DNA of 64,000 nucleotides from Monosiga brevicollis MX1 (lineage: Eukaryota > Opisthokonta > Choanoflagellata > Craspedida > Salpingoecidae), in NCBI RefSeq assembly GCF_000002865.3, contig NW_001865040.1, positions 974,939 to 1,038,938 on the forward strand. The letters run 5' to 3'. The translations under genes were made by a program, and so were the position numbers. Each line of letters starts with the position of its first letter. Within the stretch, counting starts at the first letter, position 1. Of this stretch, positions 24,601 to 37,800 are shown one piece after another. The notes under the pieces were generated by a model. It made no database searches. It was given only the letters and a program-made list of their open reading frames with translations, and was not told the DNA's origin.

Positions 24601-24871
24601 GAACCCCCGACGTGTTCTGTTTGCATCAGAGGCCGGCAGGTGACCACAGCGAAAGGTGAGTGCAAGGCGGCTTGTGCCGGGTCGTGTGACTTGTTGTGCC
24701 AACCATGTGGGTACTTGGGTGTTTGCATGGCCATGCAGGACGCCGCACCGTGTATGCGACACAGAGTCGGTCCTCGAGGGCCTGAATGGCAACATCCTCG
24801 TCGTCATTGTCATGGGCATTGGGAGGACGCACACGTACAGCCACGTGAACATTGCCTCGCAAGTCACTCAT
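21691..24871 (-). CDS. Kinesin motor with coiled coil and C-terminal FYVE finger
   Basis: Predicted 756-residue kinesin with a motor (1-365), a long coiled coil (about 385-660) and a FYVE zinc finger (665-724), suggesting plus-end transport of PI3P-positive endosomes (inference, by analogy with PX-bearing KIF16B). Motor motifs: VAVRVRPP, P-loop [33 protein letters not shown] and neck [21 protein letters not shown] motifs: RRHHCRICG with eight Cys/His ligands and a final ACAEC. Six exons with matching phases: 24871-24749, 24598-24478, 24370-23730, 23577-23439, 23285-23195 and 22846-21691; total 2271 nt. The junction between neck and coiled coil (donor GTCAGT at 23194) is what makes it one gene. 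Switch I reads NDSSNRGH rather than NxxSSRSH. Confidence 0.9.
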
Positions 24872-25446
24872 GGCCCGATGGTGATGGCTGGCTAGGAGCA
24901 CCGCTGCACCTCAGGATAATTGCTCCTGTTAATTGAATAGGACTGATTTCTTGCCTCAGTGAGCTAAGTGAGGAGCAGCCACCCGCCAAAGGGTGAGAGC
25001 CATGAAAGAATATTGCACGTTGGAGCTCACCCAGCTCGGACCAAGCCCCATGTTCGGCCAAATGCGAGCTGGCGGATTATCGATGCTGCCAGCCTCAAGC
25101 ACGTGCTCGCCAGCTTCAGCTGTAGGCTCAGACAGCAAACAACCGCCCGCTCCACCGCGCTTTGAACAACACCACAACCCCTCTCTCACCTGAATTGGAA
25201 TTGAAGCGCTGCCGCCCCAAAAATCAAAGACAATGATCAACCCAAAGCAAAATAAGCAGGAAGGGTGGGGGAAAAGTGAGTCCAAGTCACAACAACTGCC
25301 TCACAACACAACACAACACATCACAACACAAGAGAGATATGTATAAGTAAAATACTTACGTTTAAACCGCGTTGGTCGCTTGTCAGATGAAAATTTAAAA
25401 TGTTGGTGGTGGTGAGTCACAGTTTCACCACCGACACCTGCTCACC
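24872..25446. promoter_or_regulatory. Divergent kinesin/helicase intergenic region
   Basis: Head-to-head gap that probably holds both promoters (inference). Contains imperfect CACAA repeats at 25295-25330. No motif identified. Confidence 0.4.
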
Positions 25447-28400
25447 ATGGGGCGACGAAAGCAGGGACGGCACATCCAGAACAGGTTGGTGGTGGTGGTG
25501 GGGGGAAGGGGGGAAGGGGGTGCCTGCATGCCTCGGTGGCCATCTGGGGTGGGATTAAGGCAGAGTCGTTCAACATGCTGGGATTTTGGCTGATGATTCA
25601 TCTTTGATTTGCCACTACCCTTAGCGGTAATGCTGGGAACAGCAAGAAAGCGTCCAAGGATGAGGTGAAACAGCTCCAGGCGACACTGAAGAAGCAAGGT
25701 GAGGCCAGCCTTGGTAGCTATTGCCGTGCCCTGGCCGCTCGCCATCACACGCTCACTTGCTATCCCAAATTCTGGCATGCTTGCTTCAGCCGATGAGCGC
25801 CGCGAGGCAGTTGAGGCTGCCAAAGCCGAAAAAGCAGGTACCCGTTCCTGCCTGCCGCCATGGTTTTCTTGGCCCCTGCTCTTCTCATCCTATCTTCTGC
25901 CTCATCTCCCCAGCTCGTTATGGCGGGGCATCCAGTGCCCCTAAACAGGGCGCCGCTTCTTCGGCCACCGGCTCTGGTTCAGGTCATCCAGGGTTAGTGC
26001 CGTGGCCCGTCGCTCCTCCGTCCCATCTGTTCTCTCACTGAAGCGATCAACTGTCAATCTGGTGTTCGTGTGTGCCTCCAACTTTTGACCACACCAACCT
26101 TCCTTCAATCGTGACAACCAATGCAGACGAGGACGTCAACCAGATGCTTACGCTGCTGCCCATGTTGCTGCAGCCAGCCGCTCTGCCGGTAAGCCCTATG
26201 GAGAACCCATATGCTGGCGGAAGCTTTCGAGGATACATCTCTAACACCTGCTGCCCGCCGTTGCCGCCGAAACCCACCGCTACCTATTAAATAGCGTCTG
26301 CACCAAAGAACGCAAGTGCCAGTGACCACGCATCTGCTGTGCCAGACAATGTTGCCGGTAGCCCTTTGCAAACGCACCTCGTTTCGGTACGTACCGGCCC
26401 AACCAAAGTCCGCATGTTTGTCTGCTGCTTGCCTTGTTATGCTCACTTCCTCCCTCTGCTCCGCTTGCTGATGATTCAGTCGGACTGTGACTTGACCAAA
26501 TGGACAGGCAAAACGCCATCACAGTTGCTGTACGACCACTGCCGCAAGAAAAAATGGCTCAAACCTGGATTTTCGGTGAGCCTCATCCTCCCGGTGGTAT
26601 GCGGCCAGATCGAGCCGAGACCCGAACCTGATGCCGAGGCGATAACGGCTCATCACACATCTGCCATGTTTCACTCTTTTCTCATGACCTGTCTGGTCTT
26701 GAATAGATCAAGAGCGCAAAGGGTGGTAGTGTTGTCACCGTACGTGGCCATCAACTGCATGTGAATGGCGCATCAAGACAATTGCTTGAAAGTTGTGCAG
26801 TCATCTCACCCTTCGCCTTGCATAACTCAACCAGGTCTTTTTGAATCGCGAAGATGAAAAAACCAAGGAGCGCAAGACCATCGTTTGCAAAGATCCTCGA
26901 ATTTACGTCGACAGTACCGAGGCCAAGAATTTTGGTGCCGTATACGCTTTGCATCGCGTTGCTTATGATCTGGTAGGCCTCATTTCCATGCTTATTTCAG
27001 CGTCCACTGGCCTCGGTGTCCTCTTTGTCTTCTTGCCCTTCTGCTGACATCGCCCTGCCTTTGTGCATCCCAATCGGTCGCTGCGCCTTCTCAGCAAATC
27101 AATCTTGTGCTGCCACCGGGCTATCGCGATTACTGGAAACAACTCGAGGCTGAGCGAAAAGAGCATCCAACCCGAGGCAAGACATCCTGCCCGACAGATC
27201 CCTTCACGGTTCAAGAAGATCATGTGAGTGCTTCCTTGCCAGCCAAAAAGCGGTTTCCCCAGCTTCTGTTGGCTTGCAGCGTCATGCTCAGCTTGCCTTT
27301 TTCTTATGACACGTAGGAGCGTGAGCGTCAAGCGCGGGATGCTGAGCGTAAACGCCGACAGCGTGCCAAAGAAGTGCGTACTGAGGTCCATCGACCCGAC
27401 AACCCCCCCCCCCTTTTTTTTTTTTTTTTTTGCCTTGCTCGTACTTAATCTTACTATCTCAACTCTATGTCAGCTCAACCCCAAGTACCAGCACGAAACC
27501 GTGATTATGGAGGACGCTCATCGCCAAGACGCTGAGGTGCGATGCGACCATGGTTTTCTCATGTGTCCAAGCCCTCTTGAGCTTGGCTTCTCTTGTTCTC
27601 TTTTTTTGCTCGTCCAGGCTCGTTTGCATTAATATGAACGTTATGCTTCCGCGAGGTGCAGGAGGCCATCAAGTCTTGCATGGTTTACGCCTCCACCTTT
27701 GGCATAGGGGGCACCCGAACCAGTGGCAAAGATCAAACCATTTTGCCGAGCTTGTGTCGCAAAGGCTTTTTAAAAGCACATGTCAAGGAGGCCATGCAGT
27801 ATACTCACACCGAGTGCGTATCACAAATCGCTGTTTGCGCGTGCTTATTCGCAGAGTTGGTCTGCCCTCTAACTTCTCTTTGCTCATCTCTCACAGGAAA
27901 GAGGCGCAGTCGTGGTTGCTCTTGCACTTGCCGGAGCGCGATCTTCCAAAGCAATTTCAACACGTTCACTCTGGTGTATCCGTCGGCAGCTCCACACAGG
28001 TTGGTTGGCCGAGTATGTGGGCCGTCCCTTTCTGCGCAATGGCAACCACATGCTGGGTCACCACACGTAGGACTGCCATGGGTTGAAGGACTTGTCTCAC
28101 ACATGTTCAATGCCGTCTTAGGCTGAGCTTAGCCGAATTTACAAGGCTGACAAGCTGGCCGAGTATGGGTTTGCCCATCATGTCATTGTGCAGTACGTTG
28201 TTGCGGCGTGGTGATCGCGAGCTCGCGTGCCCTTGATGCTCTTGTTTTCTGCTGTGGCAAGCTCAAAACTTTTGTTCCCTCTTCACATCACAGGGAACTC
28301 GAGCGCAACGGTGACAATGTGTTTGCAGCGCTCGTCACGTTGGTCATGGACCTGCTCGATCAGAAGGATGCCAGCTCATATTTGTACGTGTGTGTGCGCC

Positions 28401-31400
28401 CACAACGCAGGGTGAACTGCGGTGCGCAGTCGTAGGTTGCGACTGACTTTGAACATATTTCCTGTTTGATTGCTAGAACGCCGGCCGAGGATGAAGCAAG
28501 ACACCGTGATTGCTTGGAAATTCGCAAAAGCGAGCGCGAGGTGCTCTCAAGCGTAAATCCTGATGCTTTTCAAAGCAACGTGGAGGAAGGCTGCTGCTGG
28601 TTGCAGATTGCGGTCGACATTGAGGTGAGCCTTCACATCCCAACTAACGCTAGGTATCTCTAGCTGCTTCATCCTGGGAGTCACATGGCGTTCTTTATGT
28701 TGCACCGGTGTAGGGTCTGGCCGAGCCCATTACCATGGTGGTGCTTTATGATCAGCGCAGTGCCTATCCTCATTCACCGCCGTTGGTACTGGTGAGTCTG
28801 CGTCGTCAGTCATGATGCGCTCAGTGACTTGCTGCACGTCTCACATCTAGGCGCCCCCTCCGACATTTCCACTTGACAGACCAAACATGACAGCTTGCCA
28901 GGTGTTATACTTCTTGGTATCACGAAGCACCTCAACAAGTTTGCGCTGCAGCACACGTTTGAAGACGGCGTATGTTATTGTTCGAGCCCTCCTTCACCTG
29001 GGTCGTGGTTGCCTCGACCGACTGGACCTTTGACCTTTCGAATCATGCATCATTGTGTTGGATAGGCCATCTTTGAGCTGCAAATGGAAATTCAAGATGC
29101 GCTTCCAAAATTGTTGGCCAATCCACCGCCTTTGGCTTCACTGCACCTGCAGGTTTGTCGTCACTTGCATTGCTGTGCGCAACCTTGGAGGTGGCTGAGC
29201 CCTTGCAGCACACACTTTGTCACGTGCGTTTACGTGAGAAATCATCCGCTCTTGCATGTGGTATTGGACACATAGAAAGATAAGGATGCAGCGGCCGGCC
29301 CTGTATCAGTCCGTTTGGGACAAAAACTAGGTGAAGAAGACTTGCTCGCTGCCTCCGCAGCAGACCGTCAAGGAAAAAAAGGGCGTAGCAAAGGCAGCGC
29401 TATGCCTGCTCTCCGCGACAACACCGGGGTCAACGCCAAGCTGCAGGCCTCAGAGACGGCACTCGTCGCTAAAAATGCCTACCAAAAGGTGGGTTGTTCA
29501 ACCTGCTTCAGTACAAAATGGGTCACATCTAACACTCATCAGATATTGGGACGCTTGTCAATGGTAATCGGGGCTGCTCAATCGTGATAGATGTTGGGCA
29601 AGCGTCAGAAATTACCCAGCTACAAGGAGCGTGCCGAAATCCTGCGCTTGGTGCAGAGCAATCAGGCAGGTCTCAGGTCTCAGCGCTTTTACACCTTTGG
29701 ACGCAGCACTTGTTTGTCACCAAACCACAGCTGACCATCTTGCTGGGTCGTCCAGACCGTCATTATTGCTGGAGAGACGGGTTGTGGCAAGACAACTCAA
29801 GTTCCTCAGTTTATCTTGGAGGATCTACTCGCCAGTGGCAATGGGAGCGCGTGCCACATTTATTGCACTCAGGTGAGGCATCCCGGGGCAAGCTGTTTGA
29901 TGGTCAAGTGTCTGAATGACTAGACTGACATTACCGCATACTTCTGAGCGGCTTGGCAAACCTCACCGCATCACGCCCTCTTTCTCAACTTGCGTAGCCA
30001 CGTCGGTTGTCAGCCATCGCCATCGCGCAGCGTGTGTCCGACGAGCGCACCGAGTCTGTCGGCAGCACCGTGGGGTACTCTGTGCGGCTCGAGCGCAAGT
30101 CAGTGGCAGCGGCATGATTGCATCCTTCCATGTGATCTAACAATCCGAAAAAGTCTCCAACTCACATTCCGGCGTGGGCGGACGGCGTTGCACCGTTGTA
30201 GAGCGTCTGCAGCCACTCGCCTGACATTTTGCACCACAGGCATCCTCTTGCGGCAGCTTCAGAGTGATAAGAGCCTGGCTCACATTTCGCACGTAGTGGT
30301 GGATGAGGTTTGTGGATTGCAATGGTTGCCAAGCGCTGAACGGATTTGATAACAGGGGCGCCGAGTATCATTGAATTCACTTATCGCTCTGTTCTCCCAA
30401 CCTCTTCACCCAAGGTGCACGAGCGAAGCTTGGACAGCGACGTGCTCCTGGCTCTTCTGAAGGACGTCCTACGCTCACGTCGCGACCTCAAGGTATCGAC
30501 ATGAGTGCAATACGCTTCGCTTTTGGTGCACAGTTGGGCGTCTGCTTCTGCGCATGAAGGCCCCATGAAGACTTAAACTTGTTCTTTGCTGGCGGGTGGC
30601 TTAGGTGATTCTCATGTCGGCCACGCTTGATGCTGACAAATTTTCACGCTACTTTGGAGGTGGGTGGTAGCTAAATGCTTTGGATGGCATCGTAATGTCC
30701 GAAAGCTCGGCTATTTCTCTCGTAAAAAGCTCATGTCTCAGAGTCCTGATACTCGTGTCACTGTAGGTGCACCAGTGTTGAACATCCCAGGATTTACGCA
30801 TCCCGTCAGTGAGCTCTATTTGGAGGATTTGATTGAGCTGACGGGCTATCAGCCCAATCTGAGCTCGCTCAAAAAAGTGCCAGCAGATGACCCAACACTC
30901 AAGGCGACGTTGGAAGAGCGAGCACAATATCGCCGCAGTACCATCAGTGCAGATCCGTATCAGTCTCTGGACAATTGGGAGTCAATCGATGAAGAATCAA
31001 AGACCTCAGCTCACGTGAGTTGGCAGCCGCCAGAGCTGATACCACTCTACCCACTCCAACTCGACCAACGACGTCTCTATGAACACTTCTGCATTTTCTT
31101 GGCTGTGCCTTACTTTTCTGCACTTGGTCTCTTGCGGGGTTTTCCGTGTGCCCGTGTAGCTGGTAGATGACGAGCGCTTTCAAGTGTACCAGCAGTTATC
31201 CATCAGCGACGAGATCTCTTATCGCATGGTCGCTGCTGTGGTGGATCACATTTGTGCCAGTGACAGTGATGATGGCGCCATCCTAGTATTCATGCCAGGT
31301 ATCAACTTGAAGTCTCATGCCTGCACCCCAGCCGCCAGTTTCTGAAGGCACTGTTCTCAAATGCTGGTGGCTTGGTGATGATACACTCGGCAGGCATGTA

Positions 31401-34400
31401 TGAGATTAGGCGTACCATGCGTGCCCTCAGCGAATGCAGCGCATCAGCATCGCTCCATGTGTTGCCCTTACACAGCTCGCTTACGCCGCAAGAGCAAAAC
31501 CGCATTTTTCAGCGCGTGTGTATTTTGGCTCTACCATCGGCTCGTCTCAAGGCCTTTGCGGCTGTTTCACGTCTTGGAGGCATCGCGCTCATACATAGGC
31601 GCCCAAGGGGTCACGCAAGGTTGTTGTCTCGACGAACGTGGCTGAAACATCCATCACCATCGATGACGTTACCCACGTGATTGACGCCGGCAAACTCAAG
31701 GAGAATCAGGTGTGCCATCGCTGTAGCCTTGGGCTGCTTTCATAGCTCAGCAAGGTGATAGAGCTGTCTGGGGCGAAGAGGTTTGAGGCACATACCTTAT
31801 GCGTTCACATCATGGGGGAGCGCAGTTTGATCCAGCAGCCCGCATGTCCATGTTGGTCACCACTTGGACGAGCAAAGCCGCGGCAAAGCAGCGGCGCGGT
31901 CGCGCCGGTCGTGTCAAGCCCGGCACGTGTTATCGGTGCGTGTTCGCTACGGGCTTGCTGCCAGATGCTCTTGAGAATCATCGCAGCATCTCAGGCATTG
32001 TCAAGACTTGTTGTGTGCCCTCTCTGATATTTCTGTCGTTGTTTCGTGCTGTGATTGGCCGCGATTGGCACGCGTGGGGTTGTTTCCGACTGGTGCAGCT
32101 TGTATACGCGAGCTCGATTTGCTTCCATGCTGGACCATCAAACACCTGAGATACAGCGAGTGCCGTTGGAGCAGCTTTGTCTGCAGATCAAAGATGCGGG
32201 CCATGATGATGTCGCTCAAGTTTGTTCTTCTCATGTTATTGGCCTCGTTCTTCTCGTTTATTTATTTGCAATGAGATGCAGGCAAAACTGATAGAGCGGG
32301 CATCGGCACTCAATGGCTGCTTGTCATCCTCTGACACATTTGTTTATGGCACAGTTTCTGGGCACCTTTCTGGATGCACCTCAAGGACAAAGCGTCGAAG
32401 CTTCGCTTGATGCACTGCGGGACATTAGCGCGTTATCTGCCAACGGCAAGCTCACAGGTGAGGTCGATTGAAGCCCTTTCAGTAATCTTTGTGACACCAA
32501 AAGTTTTGACTGCCCTCACGTTCATCACTTCTCCTCTCTAGCGCTGGGTGCGCATCTGGCTCAGCTACCCATTGGTATGTGGCAACTGCCATCATCAATC
32601 CGATCCACCACTGTCTTGTCCTTGCTGCATGGCTTACAGTCTGTCAACTCCGTAGATGTGCGGTTGGGCAAAATGCTCATTTTTGGGGCCATGCTCCGTT
32701 GCGTCGATCCCGTGCTGACCGTCGCTGCGGCAATGGTACGGGTGCATACATCGTAGCCCTCCTCTTCTACCAATCCAAGCCTTCGTCCTGTTTTGCGCTG
32801 AACCAGTTCGGCTAGCAAGCCGGCGTGGTTGAGTTCTCGGAGAACCTTTAGCCCTGCTTATCTTTTGAGGCTTGGCTTAGTCATGCGTGGATCGTGTCAC
32901 TGTTTTAGGGGTACAAGAGCTTCTTCGTGGCACCCATGGCTGAGCGCGATGCTGCACGAGCTGCTCACCAAAAGTTTTACAAAGAGCGCAGTGACCATCT
33001 CATGTTTGCCGAGTACGCAGACTTGTCATTTGCTTGTCTCGATCACATTTTTGGTACCTCTTGAGAAACTTACGGCTTGCGTTTCGTGGGTCATGCGCGC
33101 CTTGCATGCCTTTGCATGATCAGAGCTTTCAATGAATACCAAAAGATGGCTCAAGTGGGACGGGGCGCGGCGCATGCCTTTTGCGAGACAAACTTTCTGT
33201 CCCGCAACGTGTTGAGCGAGGTCAAGGATCTTCGACTTCAGGTTTGTTTGTGCTGGCGTGTGCTGAATTCGAGGCTCGTCCATCATGCCTGATGCTGCGA
33301 GTGCATCTGTATTCTGGACCGCAGTACTACGGTGTTTTGCAAGAAATGGGCTTTGTTCCTGCACTGGAACGCAATCATCGTGGGCCACTTGGGTGAGAGA
33401 GAATTTCATGTTGCTTTCACTTGTTCTTTGATTCATCCGACGCTTCATCCATCAAAACCCACTCTTCGAAGCTGCTTGTGCGGATGCTGATGGATGAATT
33501 TTACTGGTGTTCCCGCAGCGGCGATCAACTCAATGCCAACGCCGAGCAGTATAATGTGGTCAAGGCCGTCTTGGCTGCCGGCCTGTACCCCAACGTGATC
33601 CGCATTGTGTTGCCTCAAGCAACCTTTACTAAGGTAAGCGGGGCTTGATCCCAGATCTGCATGGTCACGGGGCGGGCGGTCACACCTTACTTGGTCGCGA
33701 TGATTGGTCACGTAGGTGGAGGGTGGCGCAGTTCAAAATGCCCACAACTCAAAGGACATTCGCTTCTTTCCCAAAGAACCCGGGCGTGTATTTCTTCATC
33801 CCAGCTCGGCGCTCTTTTTGGAGAATAGGTCCGTCATTTGCCTGGACCTCAACTCAGGGATGCACGCCCTACGTTGCGTCAAGAGTTGCTATCTGTTTTG
33901 TTGATGGCTCTTACCTACCTCGCCCTTTGTGTAGCTATGATCACGAGTATGCGGTATACTTTGATAAGGGTAGCTCGCACGCTGGCAAGACATTTGTGCG
34001 GGAGGTAACCGTCATCAGCCCTTATGCTCTGATGCTCTTTGGTACGATCATGTTGCCACACTTGCTGACTGAGGGACATGCAAGTCTGTGCTCATGTCTT
34101 TTCTTGTCTTCTGACATGTCTTTTTGGGACTTGCTCTGCCTGCCTGTTATGATCGGCAACAGGGGGTAAGCTCGCGTCGCACGCCGAGAGCAACATGATC
34201 ACGGTCGATGATTGGTGAGTACCTCTTGCAACGCCGTTCTGAGGGAGTGGTTTGGCACCAGGGCGTCCATCATCCGCAAAGTCAGCCTTCGATTTATTGA
34301 CGCATTTCTTTGCTGCGCCGGCGAGAGCAGGATCAAATTCAAGAGCAGCCCACGTGTGGCGGTGCTGATTGACAACTTGCGTGATGGGCTCGACCAGCTC

Positions 34401-34499
34401 TTGCGAGTCAAGCTGCAGAATCCCGGCGAGCCCATCGATGATCACGCCCTGCTTCGCTGCATCGATCGCCTGCTCCAGACCGACGGGCGCCGGTTCTGA
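25447..34499 (+). CDS. DEAH-box RNA helicase of the DHX29/DHX57 group, about 35 exons
   Basis: Probable ATP-dependent RNA helicase. Start at 25447 with exon joins 25447-25484, 25625-25698 and 25790 onward in phase. N-terminal Lys-rich helix; [19 protein letters not shown] near 26500 and [13 protein letters not shown] near 27110, both as in DHX29; a UBA-like block near 28140-28385 ([19 protein letters not shown]); and an RWD-like region at 28480-29155, as in DHX57. Helicase motifs: [10 protein letters not shown] (29774), VVVDE/VHERS (30296-30430), [15 protein letters not shown] (30613), AETSITIDD (31640), [16 protein letters not shown] (31890) and the HA2 block [15 protein letters not shown] (32152), then an OB fold near 33620-34170 ending LMLFGG. 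Stop at 34497. Individual middle exons were not all fixed; introns are mostly 60-130 bases. Confidence 0.88.
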
Positions 34500-34843
34500 T
34501 TTTTGACGATCAAACAAACGAGCTTGGGCTTCAGCGTGTCTTCGGGCCCGTTGACCAACCACGCTCCAGAGTAGGATGGGGCATAATATAAACATGTCGT
34601 CGAAACACGCACAAAAAGTTTTGTCTGACAATCGAAGAAACAACAACAACAGCAAGAACTCACAATTCATCCTTTCCCTTCGCACTCCTCTCATCGGCTC
34701 AACTCTTCCCCGTCGACCTTGTCACCGTGCCCTTGTGGTTCTTCGCCTCGTTGATGTCGTCCTGATAGCACCCGCCTGTCTGCTAGTGGGACGGCAGGGG
34801 GAGGGGAGGTTGTGGTTTGCTGGTGATCACCCGTGGTCCAGGC
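34500..34843. other. Gap between helicase and kelch receptor kinase
   Basis: Same-strand gap. Contains a CAA-rich patch near 34638-34655. No coding signal seen on the plus strand; minus-strand open frames are shadows of the helicase end. Confidence 0.6.
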
Positions 34844-37800
34844 ATGGGCCGCGCGCCTCTGATCATGGCGGTTTCTCCACATGTCGGGCTGGCAAAGCAC
34901 TTGGTTGTCCTGGCTGTGCTTCTGCAAATAGCACTGGGAAGCCAAAACTTCAACGTCTGGACCGGGGCAGTACCAACCATTCATGCTCCCTCGGCGCGTG
35001 TGGGCGCCGTCTTGGTTGAACTAGACGGGTCGGTGGTTCTCCTGGGCGGTATGGCAGGTCCATTGGCCGACAACGACCTGGCTCTTATGAGACCGGAGGG
35101 TGATCAATGGTCCCTCGCCTCGTCTTTACAGGGCTCTTGGCGGTTTGTCCAGGCCCATGCCGGTTTGAATAGAGCCTTCCACGCGTGCACACAGTGGCAC
35201 CCAGGTCGTGAGAGCATTGCCTGTTTTGGTGGTCTATCCCTTGACCCACTCACCCAGACCATCCGCGCACTCGACTCAACCGTTGTGGTCGGCCTGACTG
35301 CGGATATCGCTGTGGTGGAAATCAATGCTAGCCGAGTTAACGCACCTCTTGCTCGCTTTGGGCACGGTCTAACACGTCTCAACGCACCAAACACGGACGC
35401 CAGCAATGCTGCAGATGGTTCAGAGGACAGTGGAAGCTGCTTGGTTGTATCCGGCGGTCTCGACCTGCAGAGTAACGGCCAACAAGTGTTGCCCAGCCGC
35501 TCCTTCGAACTTCAATGTGGCTCCATCTTTGCCCCATGGCATCCCCTGATCGCCTCTGGGGGAACTGAGCCCGCACCACGCTTTGCACACGTCGCGCAAG
35601 CACTGAACGGCACGCACATGGTTGTCATGGGCGGGTGCGACCAGACTAGCTATCATTGTCAAGCCGCCAACTTTCGTGCGGACGTCTGGGTCTTACGTCT
35701 ACAAGCTTCCACTGCTGGAAGCCCTCCTCTAGGGCTCTGGCATCGGCTCAGTCTGACCATTCCAGCAGCAGGCGGGCAGCTTTTTTCCCATTTCTGGGCT
35801 TTTGATGCTGAATTGGAGCAGCTTTACTTGCTGGACAATTCGGATGAGGATTTGATTGATTTCCGTGTCCTCACCTTCCATGGCTCAGACGCCAGCGCCC
35901 AGACCATGACAGCGGCCCCTTCCAGCATGCGGCCTGCTGCTCGTCAAGGGTTTGCGTCGGTCTTTTTTCAAGACAACTTCCTGGTACGAATGGCGCCATA
36001 TTTAGCAGCCGCCGTGACAGCCCATTCCTGCTCACACTTGCGCGTGCTGGGTCGGATCGCCGGCATCTGCAGTTGTTTGGCGGCTATAGCGGCCTCAGCT
36101 ACTTGAAAGATGCTCTTGCCTTTGCGCCTCAGGGGCGATTTTGGGTAACGGCCATCGATGAAAGCGTTCCAGGCGTGCAGGTGTGTTCTTTGTTCTCAGA
36201 GCGCCTTTATGTACCAAAACGTAGCATGATAGCATGATAGCATGATAGCATGATAGCATGATAGCAGGATAGCAGGATAGCAGGATAATGTGCTATTGCC
36301 AGGCTCGCCCTCGCTCGCTCTGTTCTGTCCTCATGTGAGTGTCATTGTCCATGCTCTTGCTATGCCTTAGGCCATCGGTGCCGCCGTTACGCTGCATCCG
36401 GATCGAAGGACCATGACGCTGATTGGGGGGCGACAAGACGATGGGCGGGCCGTGAATGGGCTCTGGGAACTTGCCGTTAACGATATGGTGTGGACATTGG
36501 CTGCACCTTCTTTGCAAAGCAGTATGGGCGAGGATCTGTCCTCCACTTCGACCTCTTTGGTGGACAGCGACCACTTTCTTCTGTTTGGAGGCATGAATAC
36601 GTCCTGGGACGTAGTCAAGCCTCACTCATCCCTGCTTCTGGTTCATTTCAGCGGTGCTAATGTGACTGAGGTGCATTTCGACGAAGGGCCTTCCGGACGC
36701 GCTGGTCATCAGATGGCCCTTTTGGGTCCTCAAGGACAACGGCAGTTGGTCATTGCCGGCGGGTGGCAGTATCTCGACCAGCTCAACCTCAACGCCAGCC
36801 TAGTTCATGACGACGCCTGGGTGGCTTCCTGGCCGCCCACAGACCAGGCCGTCACTTTTGAGCGCCTACCCGACTGTTCATGGGGAGGGCTTGCGAGTGG
36901 TGCTGGTCAGTGACCGTGTTGTGCGCGTGACCGGCGCCCGTAAATCCGGTTCCCATCCTAGCCGACTCTGGCTCTGTGTGTATCCACTCATGGTATCCCT
37001 TTGTCACTCAGCGCTGGAGTTGAACATCAACGTTACAGGTCTATTGCTCTTTGGAGGCTATTCGCGAAGATTGGGCCGTATCGACACGGAAGGACGCCTG
37101 CTGTTGTCAACCAATGGTGCTTGGACTTGCGAGACCATCAGCACAAGTGTGGCACGGTACGTTTCTGGCTGCCAACTATTCAAGGGCTTGCCATACCTCT
37201 TGCCTTGTTTTTAAGGTAGGCATTTGTTCATCTGACTTTCATCGTTTCGCACCGGGGTGGCCCAATAGCCCGCAAGTGTTCTTCTCTGCGTCGGCTCAGA
37301 CGGCCAGTGAGAAGCTGATGGTGTATGGCGGTCTTCGGCTGGCTGAAGACGGAGCGTGGGAGACGGTGAGGCTGCAAAAAACACTTTGCTCGAAGCAAAC
37401 CACAGTTTGCTGTTGCTCTGCCTCACGTGGGCACGAATGTTCTCATCCCATGACTCGGCTTTTGTTGGGCCTTGGACCCTAGAGTTCTGAATTGTGGTTG
37501 GGCGAGTATGATCATGGCACCAAATTTCTTCGTTGGCTCCTCATCTCTGAGTCGGCCCTTGCCGGTCACTTTGGTTCGACCGCGACTGTTGCAAGGTCAG
37601 CTGCTTTGGCCATCATTGTAATTGCATGTGTGGCATTGATTGGGTCGCGTTCTCACGGGCATGGGCCGATGCATCACTTGCTGAACGGCCAGTCTCGGAT
37701 CTTACGATGTATTCCTGCTCTTCGGCGGCGGAACCGTTGCCAAGGACCGCGTTTCCATGGATATGGTTGGTGCACTCTGGCACACCTTCTCTGTCAGCCC

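Noticed and set aside
34092-34694. 200-residue minus-strand frame
   Set aside because: Lies opposite the conserved last exon of the helicase and looks like a shadow.
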